From positions 6,957,501-7,021,500 of the forward strand of contig NZ_CP108067.1 in assembly GCF_036178145.1 (NCBI RefSeq): 64,000 nt of DNA, read 5' to 3'. Position 1 is the first letter of the stretch, and every line of letters begins with the position of its first letter. The notes beneath the pieces were generated by a model. That model made no database searches. It saw nothing but the letters and a program-made list of their open reading frames with translations, and had not been told where the DNA came from. A program made the position numbers and the translations under genes. The stretch comes from Streptomyces sp. NBC_00273. GTDB taxonomy: Bacteria; Actinomycetota; Actinomycetes; Streptomycetales; Streptomycetaceae. Of the stretch, positions 26,360 through 35,397 are shown piece by piece.

Positions 26360-26949
26360 GCCGCATCGGACGGGTCGAACGGACCACCAAGGAGACCTCG
26401 GTCGTCGTCGAGATAAACCTCGACGGTACCGGCCAGGTCGACGTCTCGACGGGCGTGGGCTTCTACGACCACATGCTCGACCAGCTCGGCCGCCACGGCC
26501 TCTTCGACCTCACCGTCAAGACCGAGGGCGACCTGCACATCGACAGCCACCACACCATCGAGGACAGCGCGCTCGCGCTGGGCGCCGCCTTCAAGCAGGC
26601 CCTCGGCGACAAGGTCGGCATCTACCGCTTCGGCAACTGCACCGTGCCGCTCGACGAGTCCCTCGCCCAGGTGACCGTCGACCTGTCCGGCCGCCCCTAC
26701 CTCGTGCACACCGAGCCCGAGAACATGGCGCCGATGATCGGCACGTACGACACGACGATGACCCGGCACATCTTCGAGTCCTTCGTCGCGCAGGCCCAGA
26801 TCGCCCTGCACATCCACGTCCCGTACGGCCGCAACGCCCACCACATCGTGGAGTGCCAGTTCAAGGCCCTCGCCCGGGCGCTGCGCTACGCCGCCGAGTT
26901 CGACCCGCGCGCGGCCGGCATCCTGCCCTCCACGAAGGGCGCCCTCTAG
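26356..26949 (+). CDS. hisB: Imidazoleglycerol-phosphate dehydratase
   Basis: The 197-residue enzyme dehydrates imidazole-glycerol phosphate. It is the monofunctional form without the histidinol-phosphatase domain found in enterobacterial HisB. The two-fold repeated metal-binding motifs are [14 protein letters not shown] and [17 protein letters not shown]. The ATG start overlaps the hisC stop. The small membrane-protein gene begins two bases after its stop. Confidence 0.96.
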   Translation: MSRIGRVERTTKETSVVVEINLDGTGQVDVSTGVGFYDHMLDQLGRHGLFDLTVKTEGDLHIDSHHTIEDSALALGAAFKQALGDKVGIYRFGNCTVPLDESLAQVTVDLSGRPYLVHTEPENMAPMIGTYDTTMTRHIFESFVAQAQIALHIHVPYGRNAHHIVECQFKALARALRYAAEFDPRAAGILPSTKGAL

Positions 26950-26951
26950 CC

Positions 26952-27119
26952 GTGAACGGCCTGAACACCATCCTGATCGTCCTCGGCCTGTTCCTGGCCG
27001 GGGGCGTCTACTCCTTCCAGAAGCAGAAGATGCCCAAGTCGGTCGTCATTCTGCTCGCTCTGGCCTCCGCGATGTGTCTGGCCGCCGGAGTCCTGCGAAT
27101 CCAGGGAATTTGGGAATGA
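26952..27119 (+). CDS. Small two-helix membrane protein inside the his operon
   Basis: The 55-residue protein has two hydrophobic helices (about residues 4-20 and 30-48) separated by the basic turn FQKQKMPKS. It has a GTG start two bases after hisB, and its stop overlaps hisH by four bases, so it is translated as part of the his operon. Its function is unknown. I recall a similarly placed short gene in other Streptomyces his operons, but cannot verify conservation here. Confidence 0.8.
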   Translation: MNGLNTILIVLGLFLAGGVYSFQKQKMPKSVVILLALASAMCLAAGVLRIQGIWE

Positions 27120-27766
27120 GCGCTGTCCGCCCCACCAAGAACGTCGTCGTCTTCGACTACGGCTTCGGAAACGTCCGCTCCGCCGAGCGGGCCCTCGCCC
27201 GCGTCGGCGCGAACGTCGAGATCACCCGCGACTACGACAAGGCCATGGACGCCGACGGACTCCTCGTCCCCGGCGTAGGCGCCTTCTCCGCCTGCATGCA
27301 GGGCCTCAAGGACGCCCGCGGTGACTGGATCATCGGGCGCCGGCTCTCCGGCGGCCGCCCGGTCATGGGCATCTGCGTCGGCATGCAGATCCTCTTCGAG
27401 CGCGGCATCGAGCACGGCGTCGAGACCGAGGGCCTCGACGAGTGGCCCGGCACGGTCGGCCCGCTCAAGGCCCCGATCGTCCCCCACATGGGCTGGAACA
27501 CCGTCGAGGCACCCGCCGACAGCCAGGCCTTCAAGGGCCTGGACGCCGACGCCCGGTTCTACTTCGTGCACTCCTACGCGGCGCGCGACTGGACCCTCGA
27601 AATCACCAACCCGCTGATCCGCGCCCCCAAGGTCACCTGGGCCACCCACGGCGAGCGCTTCGTGGCGGCGGTGGAGAACCGGGCCCTGTGGGCCACGCAG
27701 TTCCACCCCGAGAAGTCCGGCGACGCCGGCGCCCAGCTCCTCACCAACTGGATCGAGACCCTGTGA
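27116..27766 (+). CDS. hisH: Imidazole glycerol phosphate synthase, glutaminase subunit
   Basis: The 216-residue class I glutamine amidotransferase supplies ammonia to HisF. The nucleophile is Cys87 in [13 protein letters not shown], and the His/Glu pair is in [25 protein letters not shown] is the typical HisH N-terminus. The ATG start overlaps the upstream stop by four bases. Its partner hisF is encoded three genes downstream in the same operon. Confidence 0.96.
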   Translation: MSAVRPTKNVVVFDYGFGNVRSAERALARVGANVEITRDYDKAMDADGLLVPGVGAFSACMQGLKDARGDWIIGRRLSGGRPVMGICVGMQILFERGIEHGVETEGLDEWPGTVGPLKAPIVPHMGWNTVEAPADSQAFKGLDADARFYFVHSYAARDWTLEITNPLIRAPKVTWATHGERFVAAVENRALWATQFHPEKSGDAGAQLLTNWIETL

Positions 27767-28497
27767 TGACCGCACCCACGCTCGAACTCCTGCCCGCGGT
27801 CGACGTCCGCGACGGACAGGCCGTCCGCCTCGTGCACGGGGTCTCCGGCAGCGAGACCTCCTACGGCTCCCCGCTGGACGCGGCCCTCGCCTGGCAGCGC
27901 TCCGGCGCCGAATGGCTGCACCTGGTCGACCTGGACGCCGCCTTCGGCACCGGCGACAACCGCGCCCTGGTCGCCGAGATCACCCGCGCCATGGACATCA
28001 AGGTCGAGCTCTCCGGCGGCATCCGCGACGACGCCTCGCTCGCCGCGGCCCTCGCCACCGGCTGCACCCGCGTCAACCTGGGCACCGCCGCCCTGGAGAC
28101 CCCCGAGTGGGCCGCCAAGGCCATCGCCGAGCACGGCGACAAGATCGCGATCGGCCTCGACGTACGCGGCACCACCCTCAAGGGCCGCGGCTGGACCAGC
28201 GAGGGCGGCGACCTCTACGAGACCCTCGCCCGCCTGGACTCCGAGGGCTGCGCCCGGTACGTCGTCACCGACATCGGCAAGGACGGCACGCTGACCGGCC
28301 CCAACCTGGAGCTGCTGAAGAACGTCTGCGCCGCCACCGACCGGCCCGTCGTCGCCTCCGGCGGCATCTCCTCGCTCGACGACCTGCGGGCGCTGTCCGA
28401 ACTGGTCCCGCTGGGCGTCGAGGGCGCGATCGTCGGCAAGGCCCTGTACGCCAAGGCCTTCACCCTGGAAGAAGCCCTGAAGGTGGTCTCCGCATGA
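27766..28497 (+). CDS. priA: Bifunctional phosphoribosyl isomerase (HisA and TrpF activities)
   Basis: The 243-residue beta-alpha barrel isomerises ProFAR in histidine synthesis. In actinomycetes lacking trpF, the PriA version also isomerises phosphoribosylanthranilate in tryptophan synthesis. The catalytic Asp residues lie in [15 protein letters not shown] and [24 protein letters not shown] and ASGGISS bind phosphate. No trpF is present among the trp genes here, which supports the dual role. The ATG overlaps the hisH stop by one base; an in-frame GTG one codon earlier is also possible. Confidence 0.93.
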   Translation: MTAPTLELLPAVDVRDGQAVRLVHGVSGSETSYGSPLDAALAWQRSGAEWLHLVDLDAAFGTGDNRALVAEITRAMDIKVELSGGIRDDASLAAALATGCTRVNLGTAALETPEWAAKAIAEHGDKIAIGLDVRGTTLKGRGWTSEGGDLYETLARLDSEGCARYVVTDIGKDGTLTGPNLELLKNVCAATDRPVVASGGISSLDDLRALSELVPLGVEGAIVGKALYAKAFTLEEALKVVSA

Positions 28498-28880
28498 GTT
28501 CCGACGCCGTACGCCGCATCTCCTCCGGCGGCCCCTACGAGGACGTCATCGCCTACTCCCGCGCCGTGCAGCTGCCGAACGGGCTCGTGCTCGTCTCCGG
28601 CTGCACCGCGGCCGACGCGGGCGGCCCGTACGACCAGACCGTCGCCGCCTTCGGCGTCGCCTTCAAGGCCCTCGCCCAGGCCGGCCTCGGCCCCGAGGAC
28701 GTCGTGCGCACCCGCATGTACCTGACGCACGCCCGGGACGTGGACGAGGTGGGCCGCGCCCACAAGGAACTCTTCGACGCGGTCCGCCCGGCCGCGACGA
28801 TGCTCATCGTCTCCGGCTTCGTCGACCCCAGCATGGTCGTCGAGGTGGAGGTCGAGGCGTTCAAGGCGGTGGCGGAATGA
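28494..28880 (+). CDS. RidA-family protein inside the his operon
   Basis: The 128-residue protein matches the RidA/YjgF family of enamine and imine deaminases that hydrolyse reactive 2-aminoacrylate-type intermediates. Family pattern includes [34 protein letters not shown], and the C-terminal Arg-containing strand region VEVEVEAF. It sits between priA and hisF with four-base overlaps on both sides. The position suggests it serves a histidine-pathway or PLP-enzyme side product, but that is inference. Confidence 0.9.
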   Translation: MSSDAVRRISSGGPYEDVIAYSRAVQLPNGLVLVSGCTAADAGGPYDQTVAAFGVAFKALAQAGLGPEDVVRTRMYLTHARDVDEVGRAHKELFDAVRPAATMLIVSGFVDPSMVVEVEVEAFKAVAE

Positions 28881-29632
28881 CCCTCGCCGTACGCGTGATC
28901 CCCTGCCTGGACGTGGACAACGGCCGGGTCGTCAAGGGCGTCAACTTCCAGAACCTGCGCGACGCGGGTGACCCGGTGGAGATGGCCAAGCTGTACGACG
29001 CCGAGGGCGCCGACGAGCTGACCTTCCTCGACATCACCGCGTCCTCCGGGAACCGCGAGACCACGTACGACGTGGTGCGCCGCACCGCGGAGCAGGTCTT
29101 CATCCCGCTCACGGTGGGCGGCGGCGTCCGCACGGCCGACGACGTCGACAAGCTGTTGCGGGCGGGAGCGGACAAGGTCGGCGTGAACACCGCCGCCATC
29201 GTCCGCCCCGAGCTGATCCAGGAGATCGCGGAGCGCTTCGGCCGGCAGGTCCTCGTCCTGTCCGTGGACGCGCGCCGCACCGCCGCCGGGACCTTCGAGG
29301 TCACCACGCACGGCGGTCGGCAGGGCACCGGCATCGACGCGGTCGAGTGGGCGCACCGGGCGGCCGAACTGGGCGCGGGCGAGATCCTGCTCAACTCGAT
29401 GGACGCGGACGGCACCAAGGACGGCTACGACATCGAGATGATCGCGGCGGTGCGGCGGCACGTCACGGTCCCGGTGATCGCCTCGGGCGGCGCGGGCCGC
29501 CTCGCCGATTTCGCCCCGGCGATCGAGGCGGGTGCCGATGCGGTCCTGGCGGCGTCGGTCTTCCACTTCGGCGACCTGCGCATCTCGGAGGTCAAGTCCG
29601 CCCTCCGCGAAGCGGGCCACCCGGTCCGCTGA
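28877..29632 (+). CDS. hisF: Imidazole glycerol phosphate synthase, cyclase subunit
   Basis: The 251-residue beta-alpha barrel combines ammonia from HisH with PRFAR to form imidazole-glycerol phosphate and AICAR. It begins [20 protein letters not shown] with the catalytic Asp. Phosphate-binding loops are GGGVRTADD and [11 protein letters not shown]. The ATG overlaps the ridA stop. It is the last gene of the operon, and a 20-bp perfect hairpin follows 38 bases later. Confidence 0.97.
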   Translation: MTLAVRVIPCLDVDNGRVVKGVNFQNLRDAGDPVEMAKLYDAEGADELTFLDITASSGNRETTYDVVRRTAEQVFIPLTVGGGVRTADDVDKLLRAGADKVGVNTAAIVRPELIQEIAERFGRQVLVLSVDARRTAAGTFEVTTHGGRQGTGIDAVEWAHRAAELGAGEILLNSMDADGTKDGYDIEMIAAVRRHVTVPVIASGGAGRLADFAPAIEAGADAVLAASVFHFGDLRISEVKSALREAGHPVR

Positions 29633-29670
29633 CCTTGCCCTGGCCGGGTGGTGCGGGTCGTCCTCCGGGT

Positions 29671-29713
29671 GCGGGCCGTCCTCCTGGGGCTCCGCCCCAG
29701 GAGGACGGCCCGC
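29671..29713. terminator. Perfect 20-bp hairpin, bidirectional terminator
   Basis: The arms 29671-29690 and 29694-29713 are perfectly complementary with a 3-base loop. It lies between hisF and the 3' end of the convergent gene at 29718. Confidence 0.8.
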
Positions 29714-29717
29714 CGGG

Positions 29718-30350
29718 TCAGATGCCCAGTTCGGCCACCGTCAGCTTGGCCACGGCCTCCTTCTCGCCGTCCAGCGCCACCGACGCAGACGCCTGCCGGC
29801 CGAAGCAGAACAGCGTCAGCTCCCCCGGTTCGCCGGTCACCGTCACCACCGGCGCACCCTTGTGCGCCACCACCGTCCGCCCGTCCGGACGCCTCAGCAC
29901 CAGGCCCACCGGCGAGCGGCGGCCCGTCAGGCGTGCCAGCTTCTCCAGCCGGGACCACAGCGCGTCCGAGAAGACCGGGTCCAGCTCCCGCGGGGACCAG
30001 TCCGGCTGCGCCCGGCGGACGTCCTCCGCGTGGACGTAGAACTCGACCGCGTTCGCCGCCTCGTCGATCTGCTTCAGCGCGTACACCGACATCCTCGGCG
30101 GGCCGGTCCTGATCAGCTGGATCAGTTCCTCGTACGGCTTGGCCGTGTACTCCTCCATCGCCTTGTCCAGGCGGGCCTTCAGCACGTTCAGCAGCAGGCC
30201 GCCCGCCGCGTCGGGCCGCCGCTCGCGGACCACCACGTGCGCGGCCAGGTCCCGACAGGTCCAGCCGGCGCACAGCGTGGGGCCCTCCGGACCGGCCGCC
30301 TCCAACAGGTCCGCCAGGAGCAGGCGTTCACGCTTCGCATGGGTAGACAT
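29718..30350 (-). CDS. TIGR03085-type metal-binding protein (mycothiol-dependent/DinB superfamily)
   Basis: The 210-residue protein starts [16 protein letters not shown] and contains [21 protein letters not shown], the N-terminal metal-binding helix pattern of the maleylpyruvate-isomerase/DinB superfamily seen in actinobacterial TIGR03085 proteins. Many of these use or handle mycothiol; the activity here is unknown. The ATG at 30350 was chosen over a longer upstream frame that would run into hisI. It is divergent from hisI. Confidence 0.82.
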   Translation of the reverse strand: MSTHAKRERLLLADLLEAAGPEGPTLCAGWTCRDLAAHVVVRERRPDAAGGLLLNVLKARLDKAMEEYTAKPYEELIQLIRTGPPRMSVYALKQIDEAANAVEFYVHAEDVRRAQPDWSPRELDPVFSDALWSRLEKLARLTGRRSPVGLVLRRPDGRTVVAHKGAPVVTVTGEPGELTLFCFGRQASASVALDGEKEAVAKLTVAELGI

Positions 30351-30441
30351 GCGGGCCAGCCTACGGCGGGAACCCGCCCAGCACCCGTTCATCAGGCGGA
30401 CGCGGATCATTACCCCCGCCCCGGCCCGGCACAATGTCCAC

Positions 30442-30810
30442 ATGAGTACGTCCCCCCGCTCCGGCAACCTCGACCCCGCCATCGCCGCACGCCTCAAGCG
30501 TTCCGCGGACGGGCTGGTCCCGGCCATCGCCCAGCAGTACGACACCGGTGAGGTGCTCATGCTCGGCTGGATGGACGACGAGGCCCTGCACCGCACCCTG
30601 ACCACCGGACGCTGCACCTACTGGTCCCGCAGCCGCCAGGAGTACTGGGTGAAGGGGGACACTTCCGGCCACTTCCAGCACGTGAAGTCCGTCGCGCTCG
30701 ACTGCGACGCCGACACCGTGCTCGTCCAGGTCGACCAGGTCGGAGCGGCCTGCCACACCGGGGCGCGCACCTGTTTCGACGAAGATGTCCTCCTCCGCGC
30801 AGCCGACTAG
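30442..30810 (+). CDS. hisI: Phosphoribosyl-AMP cyclohydrolase
   Basis: The 122-residue enzyme opens the purine ring of phosphoribosyl-AMP, the third step of histidine synthesis. Motifs are [19 protein letters not shown] and the metal ligands DCDADT and HTGARTC. It is monofunctional; the HisE domain is absent. CACAAT six bases before the ATG, with no ribosome site, suggests a leaderless transcript separate from the main his operon. trpE begins 14 bases after the stop. Confidence 0.95.
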   Translation: MSTSPRSGNLDPAIAARLKRSADGLVPAIAQQYDTGEVLMLGWMDDEALHRTLTTGRCTYWSRSRQEYWVKGDTSGHFQHVKSVALDCDADTVLVQVDQVGAACHTGARTCFDEDVLLRAAD

Positions 30811-30824
30811 GTAGGGTCCCCGAA

Positions 30825-32315
30825 ATGGATCTTGAGACGTTCCGCAAGCTCGCGGCCGACCGCCGCGTCATCCCCGTGAGCCGCAAGCTGCTGGCTGACG
30901 GGGACACCCCCGTCGGGCTCTACCGCAAGCTGGCAGCCGAACGCCCCGGCACCTTCCTCCTGGAGTCCGCCGAGAACGGCCGCTCTTGGTCCCGGTACTC
31001 CTTCATCGGGGTCCGTAGCGACGCCACCCTGACCGCCCGGGACGGCCGCGCGCACTGGATCGGCACCCCGCCCGTCGGGGTACCCACCGACGGCGACCCC
31101 CTCGACGCCCTGCGCGCCACCGTCGAGGCCCTGCACACCCCCCGCGACCTCGCGGGCGGCATGCCGCCCTTCACCGGCGGCATGGTCGGCTACCTCGGCT
31201 ACGACATCGTCCGCCGCCTGGAGCGCATCGGCGAGCACACCGCCGACGACCTGGAGCTGCCCGAGCTGACCATGCTGCTCACCTCCGACCTGGCGGTCAT
31301 GGACCACTGGGACGGCACCGTCCAGCTCATCGCCAACGCCATCAACCACAACGACCTCGATTCCGGGGTCGACGAGGCGTACGCGGACGCCGTGGCCCGC
31401 CTCGACGCGATGGAGGCCGACCTCGCGCGGCCCGCCCCCTACGTGCCGGCCGTGCTGCCCGCCTCCGAGCTGCCCGAGTTCTCGGCCCTGTGGGGCGGCG
31501 AGAAGTACCAGGCGGCCGTCGAGGACATCAAGGAACGCATCCGGGCCGGCGAAGCCTTCCAGGTGGTGCCCTCGCAGCGGTTCGAGACCGAGTGCCGGGC
31601 CTCCGCCCTGGACGTCTACCGGGTGCTGCGGGCCACCAACCCGTCCCCGTACATGTACCTCTTCCGCTTCGAGAACGGCTTCGACGTGGTCGGCTCCAGC
31701 CCCGAGGCGCTGGTCAAGGTCGAGGACGGGCGGGCCATGGTCCACCCCATCGCCGGCACCCGCCACCGGGGCGCGACCCCGCAGGAGGACAACGACCTCG
31801 CCGACGAACTGATGGCCGACCCCAAGGAGCGGGCCGAGCACCTGATGCTCGTCGACCTGGGCCGCAACGACCTCGGCCGGGTCTGCGAGCCGGGATCGGT
31901 GGAGGTCGTCGACTTCATGTCGATCGAGCGCTACTCCCACGTCATGCACATCGTCTCCACCGTGACGGGGCGCGTGGCCGAGGGGAAGACCGCCTTCGAC
32001 GTGCTCACCGCCTGCTTCCCGGCCGGCACCCTCTCCGGGGCGCCCAAGCCGCGCGCCATGCAGATCATCGAGGAGCTGGAGCCCTCCCGCCGCGGTCTCT
32101 ACGGCGGCTGCGTGGGCTACCTGGACTTCGCCGGGGACTCCGACACGGCGATTGCCATCCGCACCGCGCTGCTGCGCGACGGCACGGCGTACGTGCAGGC
32201 CGGAGCCGGTGTCGTCGCGGACTCGGTGCCCGAGCTGGAGGACAACGAGTGCCGCAACAAGGCGGCCGCCGTGCTGCGCGCGGTGGGAGCGGCGAACCGC
32301 CTCCACGGCTCCTGA
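30825..32315 (+). CDS. trpE: Anthranilate synthase component I
   Basis: The 496-residue subunit converts chorismate and ammonia to anthranilate. The Trp feedback-binding motif LLES is at residues 45-48. Catalytic chorismate-binding motifs include [26 protein letters not shown] and [15 protein letters not shown]. The glutaminase subunit TrpG is not fused and not in the window. TAGGGT seven bases before the ATG could be its own -10 box, so trpE may be transcribed both with hisI and alone. I saw no tandem-Trp attenuator peptide; there is no room upstream for one. Confidence 0.96.
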   Translation: MDLETFRKLAADRRVIPVSRKLLADGDTPVGLYRKLAAERPGTFLLESAENGRSWSRYSFIGVRSDATLTARDGRAHWIGTPPVGVPTDGDPLDALRATVEALHTPRDLAGGMPPFTGGMVGYLGYDIVRRLERIGEHTADDLELPELTMLLTSDLAVMDHWDGTVQLIANAINHNDLDSGVDEAYADAVARLDAMEADLARPAPYVPAVLPASELPEFSALWGGEKYQAAVEDIKERIRAGEAFQVVPSQRFETECRASALDVYRVLRATNPSPYMYLFRFENGFDVVGSSPEALVKVEDGRAMVHPIAGTRHRGATPQEDNDLADELMADPKERAEHLMLVDLGRNDLGRVCEPGSVEVVDFMSIERYSHVMHIVSTVTGRVAEGKTAFDVLTACFPAGTLSGAPKPRAMQIIEELEPSRRGLYGGCVGYLDFAGDSDTAIAIRTALLRDGTAYVQAGAGVVADSVPELEDNECRNKAAAVLRAVGAANRLHGS

Positions 32316-32338
32316 GGGCGTAGGGGATAGTGGGGTAC

Positions 32339-33010
32339 GTGAGTGCCGTACCCCCGCCCCGAAACGACGCCGACGCCCAGTCCGAGCCCGAGGCTCCCGA
32401 CGGCCGCGGCGGCCGCCGCAGCGTGGCCGTCGCCCTGCTGCTCGGCGCCCTCGGCGCCACCGTCGTCCTGCTCGCCTCCGGCCGGACCTGGGCCCGGGGC
32501 ACCGCCGCCATCGGCAGCGACTCGCTCCAGCTGGCCGCCGACGGGCGGGCCGTCACCGGCCTCCCCGCGGCGCTGGCCATCGTGGGCCTCGCCGCACTGG
32601 TCGCCGTCTTCGCCGTACGCGGCCGGAGCCGGCTGCTGGTGTCGGGGCTGCTCGCGCTCAGCGGCCTGGGCGCGACCCTGTCGGCCGTTTTCGGCGCCGA
32701 CGGCCGCAGCGCCCTGGACGCGCAGGCCGCCCGCACGACCGCCGACAGCGCCGCGCACGTGGCCGGGCTCACCCAGACGACCTGGCCCTACGTCACGGCC
32801 GCCGGCGCGGTCCTGATCCTGGCGGCCGGTGTGTTGGCCCTGCGCTTCGGCCGGAGCTGGCCCTCCATGGGAGGCCGCTACGAGCGTGACGGCAGCCCGC
32901 GCGCCCGGACTGTCGCGGCGGTTGATCCGGACCGGCCGGAAGATCTGTGGAAGGCTCTGGACCGCGGCGAGGACCCGACCACCGACCCGGGCGCCGACCG
33001 GGCCCACTGA
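32339..33010 (+). CDS. Trp-region conserved membrane protein (TIGR02234/Trp_oprn_chp)
   Basis: The 223-residue protein has four predicted membrane helices (about residues 30-48, 78-95, 102-122 and 150-168) and a charged C-terminal tail. It fits the actinobacterial family named for its location beside trp genes; its role is unknown. GTG 32339 was taken as the start; an in-frame GTG at 32330 is also possible. The stop codon lies inside a short 13-bp tandem repeat. It is 23 bases after trpE and probably cotranscribed. Confidence 0.85.
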   Translation: MSAVPPPRNDADAQSEPEAPDGRGGRRSVAVALLLGALGATVVLLASGRTWARGTAAIGSDSLQLAADGRAVTGLPAALAIVGLAALVAVFAVRGRSRLLVSGLLALSGLGATLSAVFGADGRSALDAQAARTTADSAAHVAGLTQTTWPYVTAAGAVLILAAGVLALRFGRSWPSMGGRYERDGSPRARTVAAVDPDRPEDLWKALDRGEDPTTDPGADRAH

Positions 33011-33033
33011 CCGGGCCCACAGACCGGGCCCAC
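32996..33033. repeat. Three 13-bp direct repeats across a gene end
   Basis: GACCGGGCCCAC occurs three times with a period of 13 bases (32996, 33009, 33022). The stop codon of the Trp-region membrane gene lies in the junction of the first two copies. Confidence 0.7.
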
Positions 33034-33148
33034 AGACCCGACCCCCCCTGGACGGCGAAGCCGCCCGGTGCGGGACAATGGTCGCCGAACGTCCGACACA
33101 GACCGCACGTTCGACACAGCAGCGCGACAGAGCAACGAGGAGCAACTC

Positions 33149-33400
33149 ATGGCGGGCACTAGCCACGGACACACCCCGGCCGCCTGGACCGGTGTCATCA
33201 TCGCCTTCATCGGTTTCTGCATCTCCGGCGCCTTCATGGTGCTCGCGAACCCGCTCGGCTTCTGGGCCGGACTCGTCGTCGTCGCGCTCGGCGGTGTCGT
33301 CGGCCTGGGGATGAAGGCCGCGGGCATGGGCGCGCCGAAGGCCGCGCACAAGGACCTCGCCGAGGTCATCGCCGCGTCCAAGGTTCCCGCCAAGGTCTGA
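33149..33400 (+). CDS. HGxxPAAW-family small membrane protein
   Basis: The 83-residue protein begins MAGTSHGHTPAAWTGV, carrying the HGxxPAAW signature, and has two membrane helices (about residues 13-32 and 37-57). The function of this actinobacterial family is unknown. The ATG is preceded by GAGGAG at good spacing. It lies between the Trp-region membrane gene and a DUF2752 gene. A terminator follows. Confidence 0.85.
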   Translation: MAGTSHGHTPAAWTGVIIAFIGFCISGAFMVLANPLGFWAGLVVVALGGVVGLGMKAAGMGAPKAAHKDLAEVIAASKVPAKV

Positions 33401-33449
33401 GCGAGCGAGCGACGCGGTCCGCAGCGACGCGGTCCCACGCAACGCAGCC

Positions 33450-33481
33450 GAAAGGCGCGGCCCCGCCGGGCTGCGCCTTTT
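33450..33481 (+). terminator. Rho-independent terminator with T-run
   Basis: AAAGGCGCGGCCC pairs with GGGCTGCGCCTTT across a CGCC loop with one G-T pair, followed by T-rich sequence that runs into the next gene's start. Confidence 0.8.
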
Positions 33482-33484
33482 GTC

Positions 33485-33991
33485 ATGAGCGGAGAGAATC
33501 AGCAGGTGGACGCCTCTCGTACCCCCGATGCCCCGCCGTCACCGGCGCCCGTGCCCGCGGAGCCGGGGCGGCCCGCCGGGCGGCCGTCCCCGTCCCGGGT
33601 ACGGCGGCTCGCCGTCCCGCTGTCCTACCTGGCCGGGGTCACCGCCGCCTTCGCGTACGTGGGCGCGGTGGACCCCAACGAGCCCGGCCACTACCCGGTG
33701 TGCCCGCTGTTCCGGCTGACGGGCGCCCTGTGCCCGGGCTGCGGCGGGCTGCGCAGCGCGCACGCCTTCGCGAACGGCGATCTGGTCACCGCGCTCGGGG
33801 CGAACGCGCTCGCGGTCGCGGGCTACTTCGTCTTCGCCGCCTTCATGGCCCTGTGGCTGGTCCGCGCGTTCCGCGGCGGGCCGACCCCGAGGATCGTGCT
33901 GCGTCCGAAGCACTGGTGGGCGCTGGGTGCACTGGCGCTGGTCTTCGCCCTTGTTCGAAATTTCTCTTTCGGCTCCGCGCTGGCGCCCTGA
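33485..33991 (+). CDS. DUF2752 membrane protein
   Basis: The 168-residue protein carries the DUF2752 signature CPLFRLTGALCPGCGGLRS, a Cys cluster next to a membrane helix, with three to four helices overall. Function is unknown; the Cys pattern might bind metal. The first 40 residues are Pro/Ala-rich. The ATG immediately follows the terminator hairpin of the previous gene, so the promoter must lie upstream of, or the gene be read through, that hairpin; a later GTG at codon 9 is an alternative start. Confidence 0.8.
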   Translation: MSGENQQVDASRTPDAPPSPAPVPAEPGRPAGRPSPSRVRRLAVPLSYLAGVTAAFAYVGAVDPNEPGHYPVCPLFRLTGALCPGCGGLRSAHAFANGDLVTALGANALAVAGYFVFAAFMALWLVRAFRGGPTPRIVLRPKHWWALGALALVFALVRNFSFGSALAP

Positions 33992-34009
33992 GCCCCCTGG
34001 CCAGGCCCT

Positions 34010-34093
34010 ATGAAGCACGGATTCCGAATGTCCAGTTACTGGGACGACGTCAACCGAGTGCGGAGGGCAACGCCTCCTACGGATACCATTTGA
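34010..34093 (+). CDS. Candidate leader ORF upstream of trpC (27 codons)
   Basis: An ATG-initiated frame encodes a 27-residue peptide starting [17 protein letters not shown], with one Trp. A second in-frame ATG gives a 21-residue version. It lies in the trpC leader, 70 bases before the trpC start. Against it: codon third positions are less GC-rich than in real genes here, there is no tandem Trp run, and no terminator with a T-run follows. It may simply be chance. Confidence 0.3.
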   Translation: MKHGFRMSSYWDDVNRVRRATPPTDTI

Positions 34094-34163
34094 ATGCCGA
34101 CCTTGCTGTTGTACTCGTCTGCAAGGCGGCCGACCGTCATCGACCCGGAAGGGGGCCGCTCGC

Positions 34164-34973
34164 GTGAGTGTGCTCGACGAGATCATCGAAGGGGTCCGCG
34201 AAGACCTTGCCGAACGGCAGGCCCGCGTGAGCCTCGACGAGCTCAAGGAGCGTGCCGCCAAGGCGCCCCAGGCCAAGGACGGCGTCGCTGCCCTGCGCGG
34301 CGACAGCGTCAAGGTGATCTGCGAGGTCAAGCGCTCCAGCCCTTCCAAGGGCGCGCTGGCCGCCATCGCCGATCCGGCCGGGCTCGCCGCTGACTACGAG
34401 GCTGGCGGTGCGGCGGTCATCTCCGTCCTCACCGAGCAGCGCCGATTCGGCGGCTCGCTGGCCGACCTGGAGGCCGTCCGCGCCCGCGTGGACATCCCGA
34501 TCCTGCGCAAGGACTTCATCGTCACGGCGTACCAGCTCTGGGAGGCCCGCGCCTACGGCGCCGACCTCGCCCTGCTGATCGTCGCGGCCCTGGAACAGGA
34601 GGCCCTCGTCTCCCTCATCGAGCGGGCCGAGTCCATCGGTCTCACCCCGCTCGTCGAGGTCCACGACGAGGAGGAAGTGGAGCGTGCGGTCGCCGCCGGT
34701 GCCAAGATCATCGGCGTCAACGCCCGCAACCTCAAGGACCTCAAGGTCGACCGCTCCACCTTCGAGCGCGTCGTCGGCGAGATCCCGGACCACATCGTCA
34801 AGATCGCCGAGTCCGGCATCCGTGGCCCGCACGACCTGATCGCCTACGCCAACGAGGGCGCCGACGCCGTCCTCGTCGGGGAGTCCTTGGTGACCGGCCG
34901 CGACCCGAAGGCGGCCGTGGCCGACCTCGTCGCCGCCGGCGCCCACCCCGCCCTGCGCCACGGGCGGAGCTGA
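34164..34973 (+). CDS. trpC: Indole-3-glycerol phosphate synthase
   Basis: The 269-residue barrel enzyme closes the indole ring. Motifs are [13 protein letters not shown] with the catalytic Lys, [18 protein letters not shown] and AESGIRGP. It is monofunctional, without a TrpF domain. The GTG start follows GGAAGGGGG. It is the first gene of a trpC-trpM-trpB-trpA cluster. Confidence 0.96.
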   Translation: MSVLDEIIEGVREDLAERQARVSLDELKERAAKAPQAKDGVAALRGDSVKVICEVKRSSPSKGALAAIADPAGLAADYEAGGAAVISVLTEQRRFGGSLADLEAVRARVDIPILRKDFIVTAYQLWEARAYGADLALLIVAALEQEALVSLIERAESIGLTPLVEVHDEEEVERAVAAGAKIIGVNARNLKDLKVDRSTFERVVGEIPDHIVKIAESGIRGPHDLIAYANEGADAVLVGESLVTGRDPKAAVADLVAAGAHPALRHGRS

Positions 34974-34982
34974 CCCGCACCC

Positions 34983-35192
34983 ATGACCCACGACCGCTCC
35001 TGCGTCCGCACCCGGCCGGGCTCCCGCCCGGACGGCGTGCCGACGGCGCACGCGCCCCTGGCGCGCGGCTGCCGCCCCCGCGGCTGCCGCGCCCCGGCCC
35101 GGCGCGTGCACGGGCGGCGGGTCCGGTACGTGATCGGCTCCGAGCCCGGTCAGGTCAACGGCATGCGATGGCGCCGCGGAGGCGCGCTGTAA
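34983..35192 (+). CDS. trpM: Small Arg-rich protein of the trp cluster (TrpM-like)
   Basis: The 69-residue product is rich in Arg (about one quarter of residues), Pro, Gly and Cys and begins [19 protein letters not shown]. It lies between trpC and trpB, the place of trpM in Streptomyces coelicolor, where a small protein modulates tryptophan synthesis and differentiation. The assignment rests on position, size and composition; sequence similarity could not be checked. Its ATG is 9 nt after the trpC stop. Confidence 0.65.
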   Translation: MTHDRSCVRTRPGSRPDGVPTAHAPLARGCRPRGCRAPARRVHGRRVRYVIGSEPGQVNGMRWRRGGAL

Positions 35193-35397
35193 CGAGGGCC
35201 GCCGCGGCCCGGTACGCGAGACGTACCGCGCCGCGCGCAGCTTCCGTACGGCCTGCCGTCCCGGGCCGCCGGCTCCGGACGCGGGCCGCCCCGCACCGTA
35301 CGCACGACATCCCCCAGCGGGGTGTCCGCGGCACGGGCGGGCGGCGCAATACGGTGAATCCACCCCGCCGCATCTCGCACCCGTAGGAGCACTGGAC
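35193..35397. other. trpM-trpB intergenic region
   Basis: The 205 bases contain short self-complementary stretches such as GGGCCGCCGCGGCCC but no clear gene or T-run terminator. A ribosome site, GTAGGAGC, precedes trpB. Confidence 0.5.

Noticed and set aside
30811-30824. Trp attenuator before trpE
   Set aside because: Only 14 bases separate hisI and trpE, and no tandem TGG codons or terminator hairpin are present.
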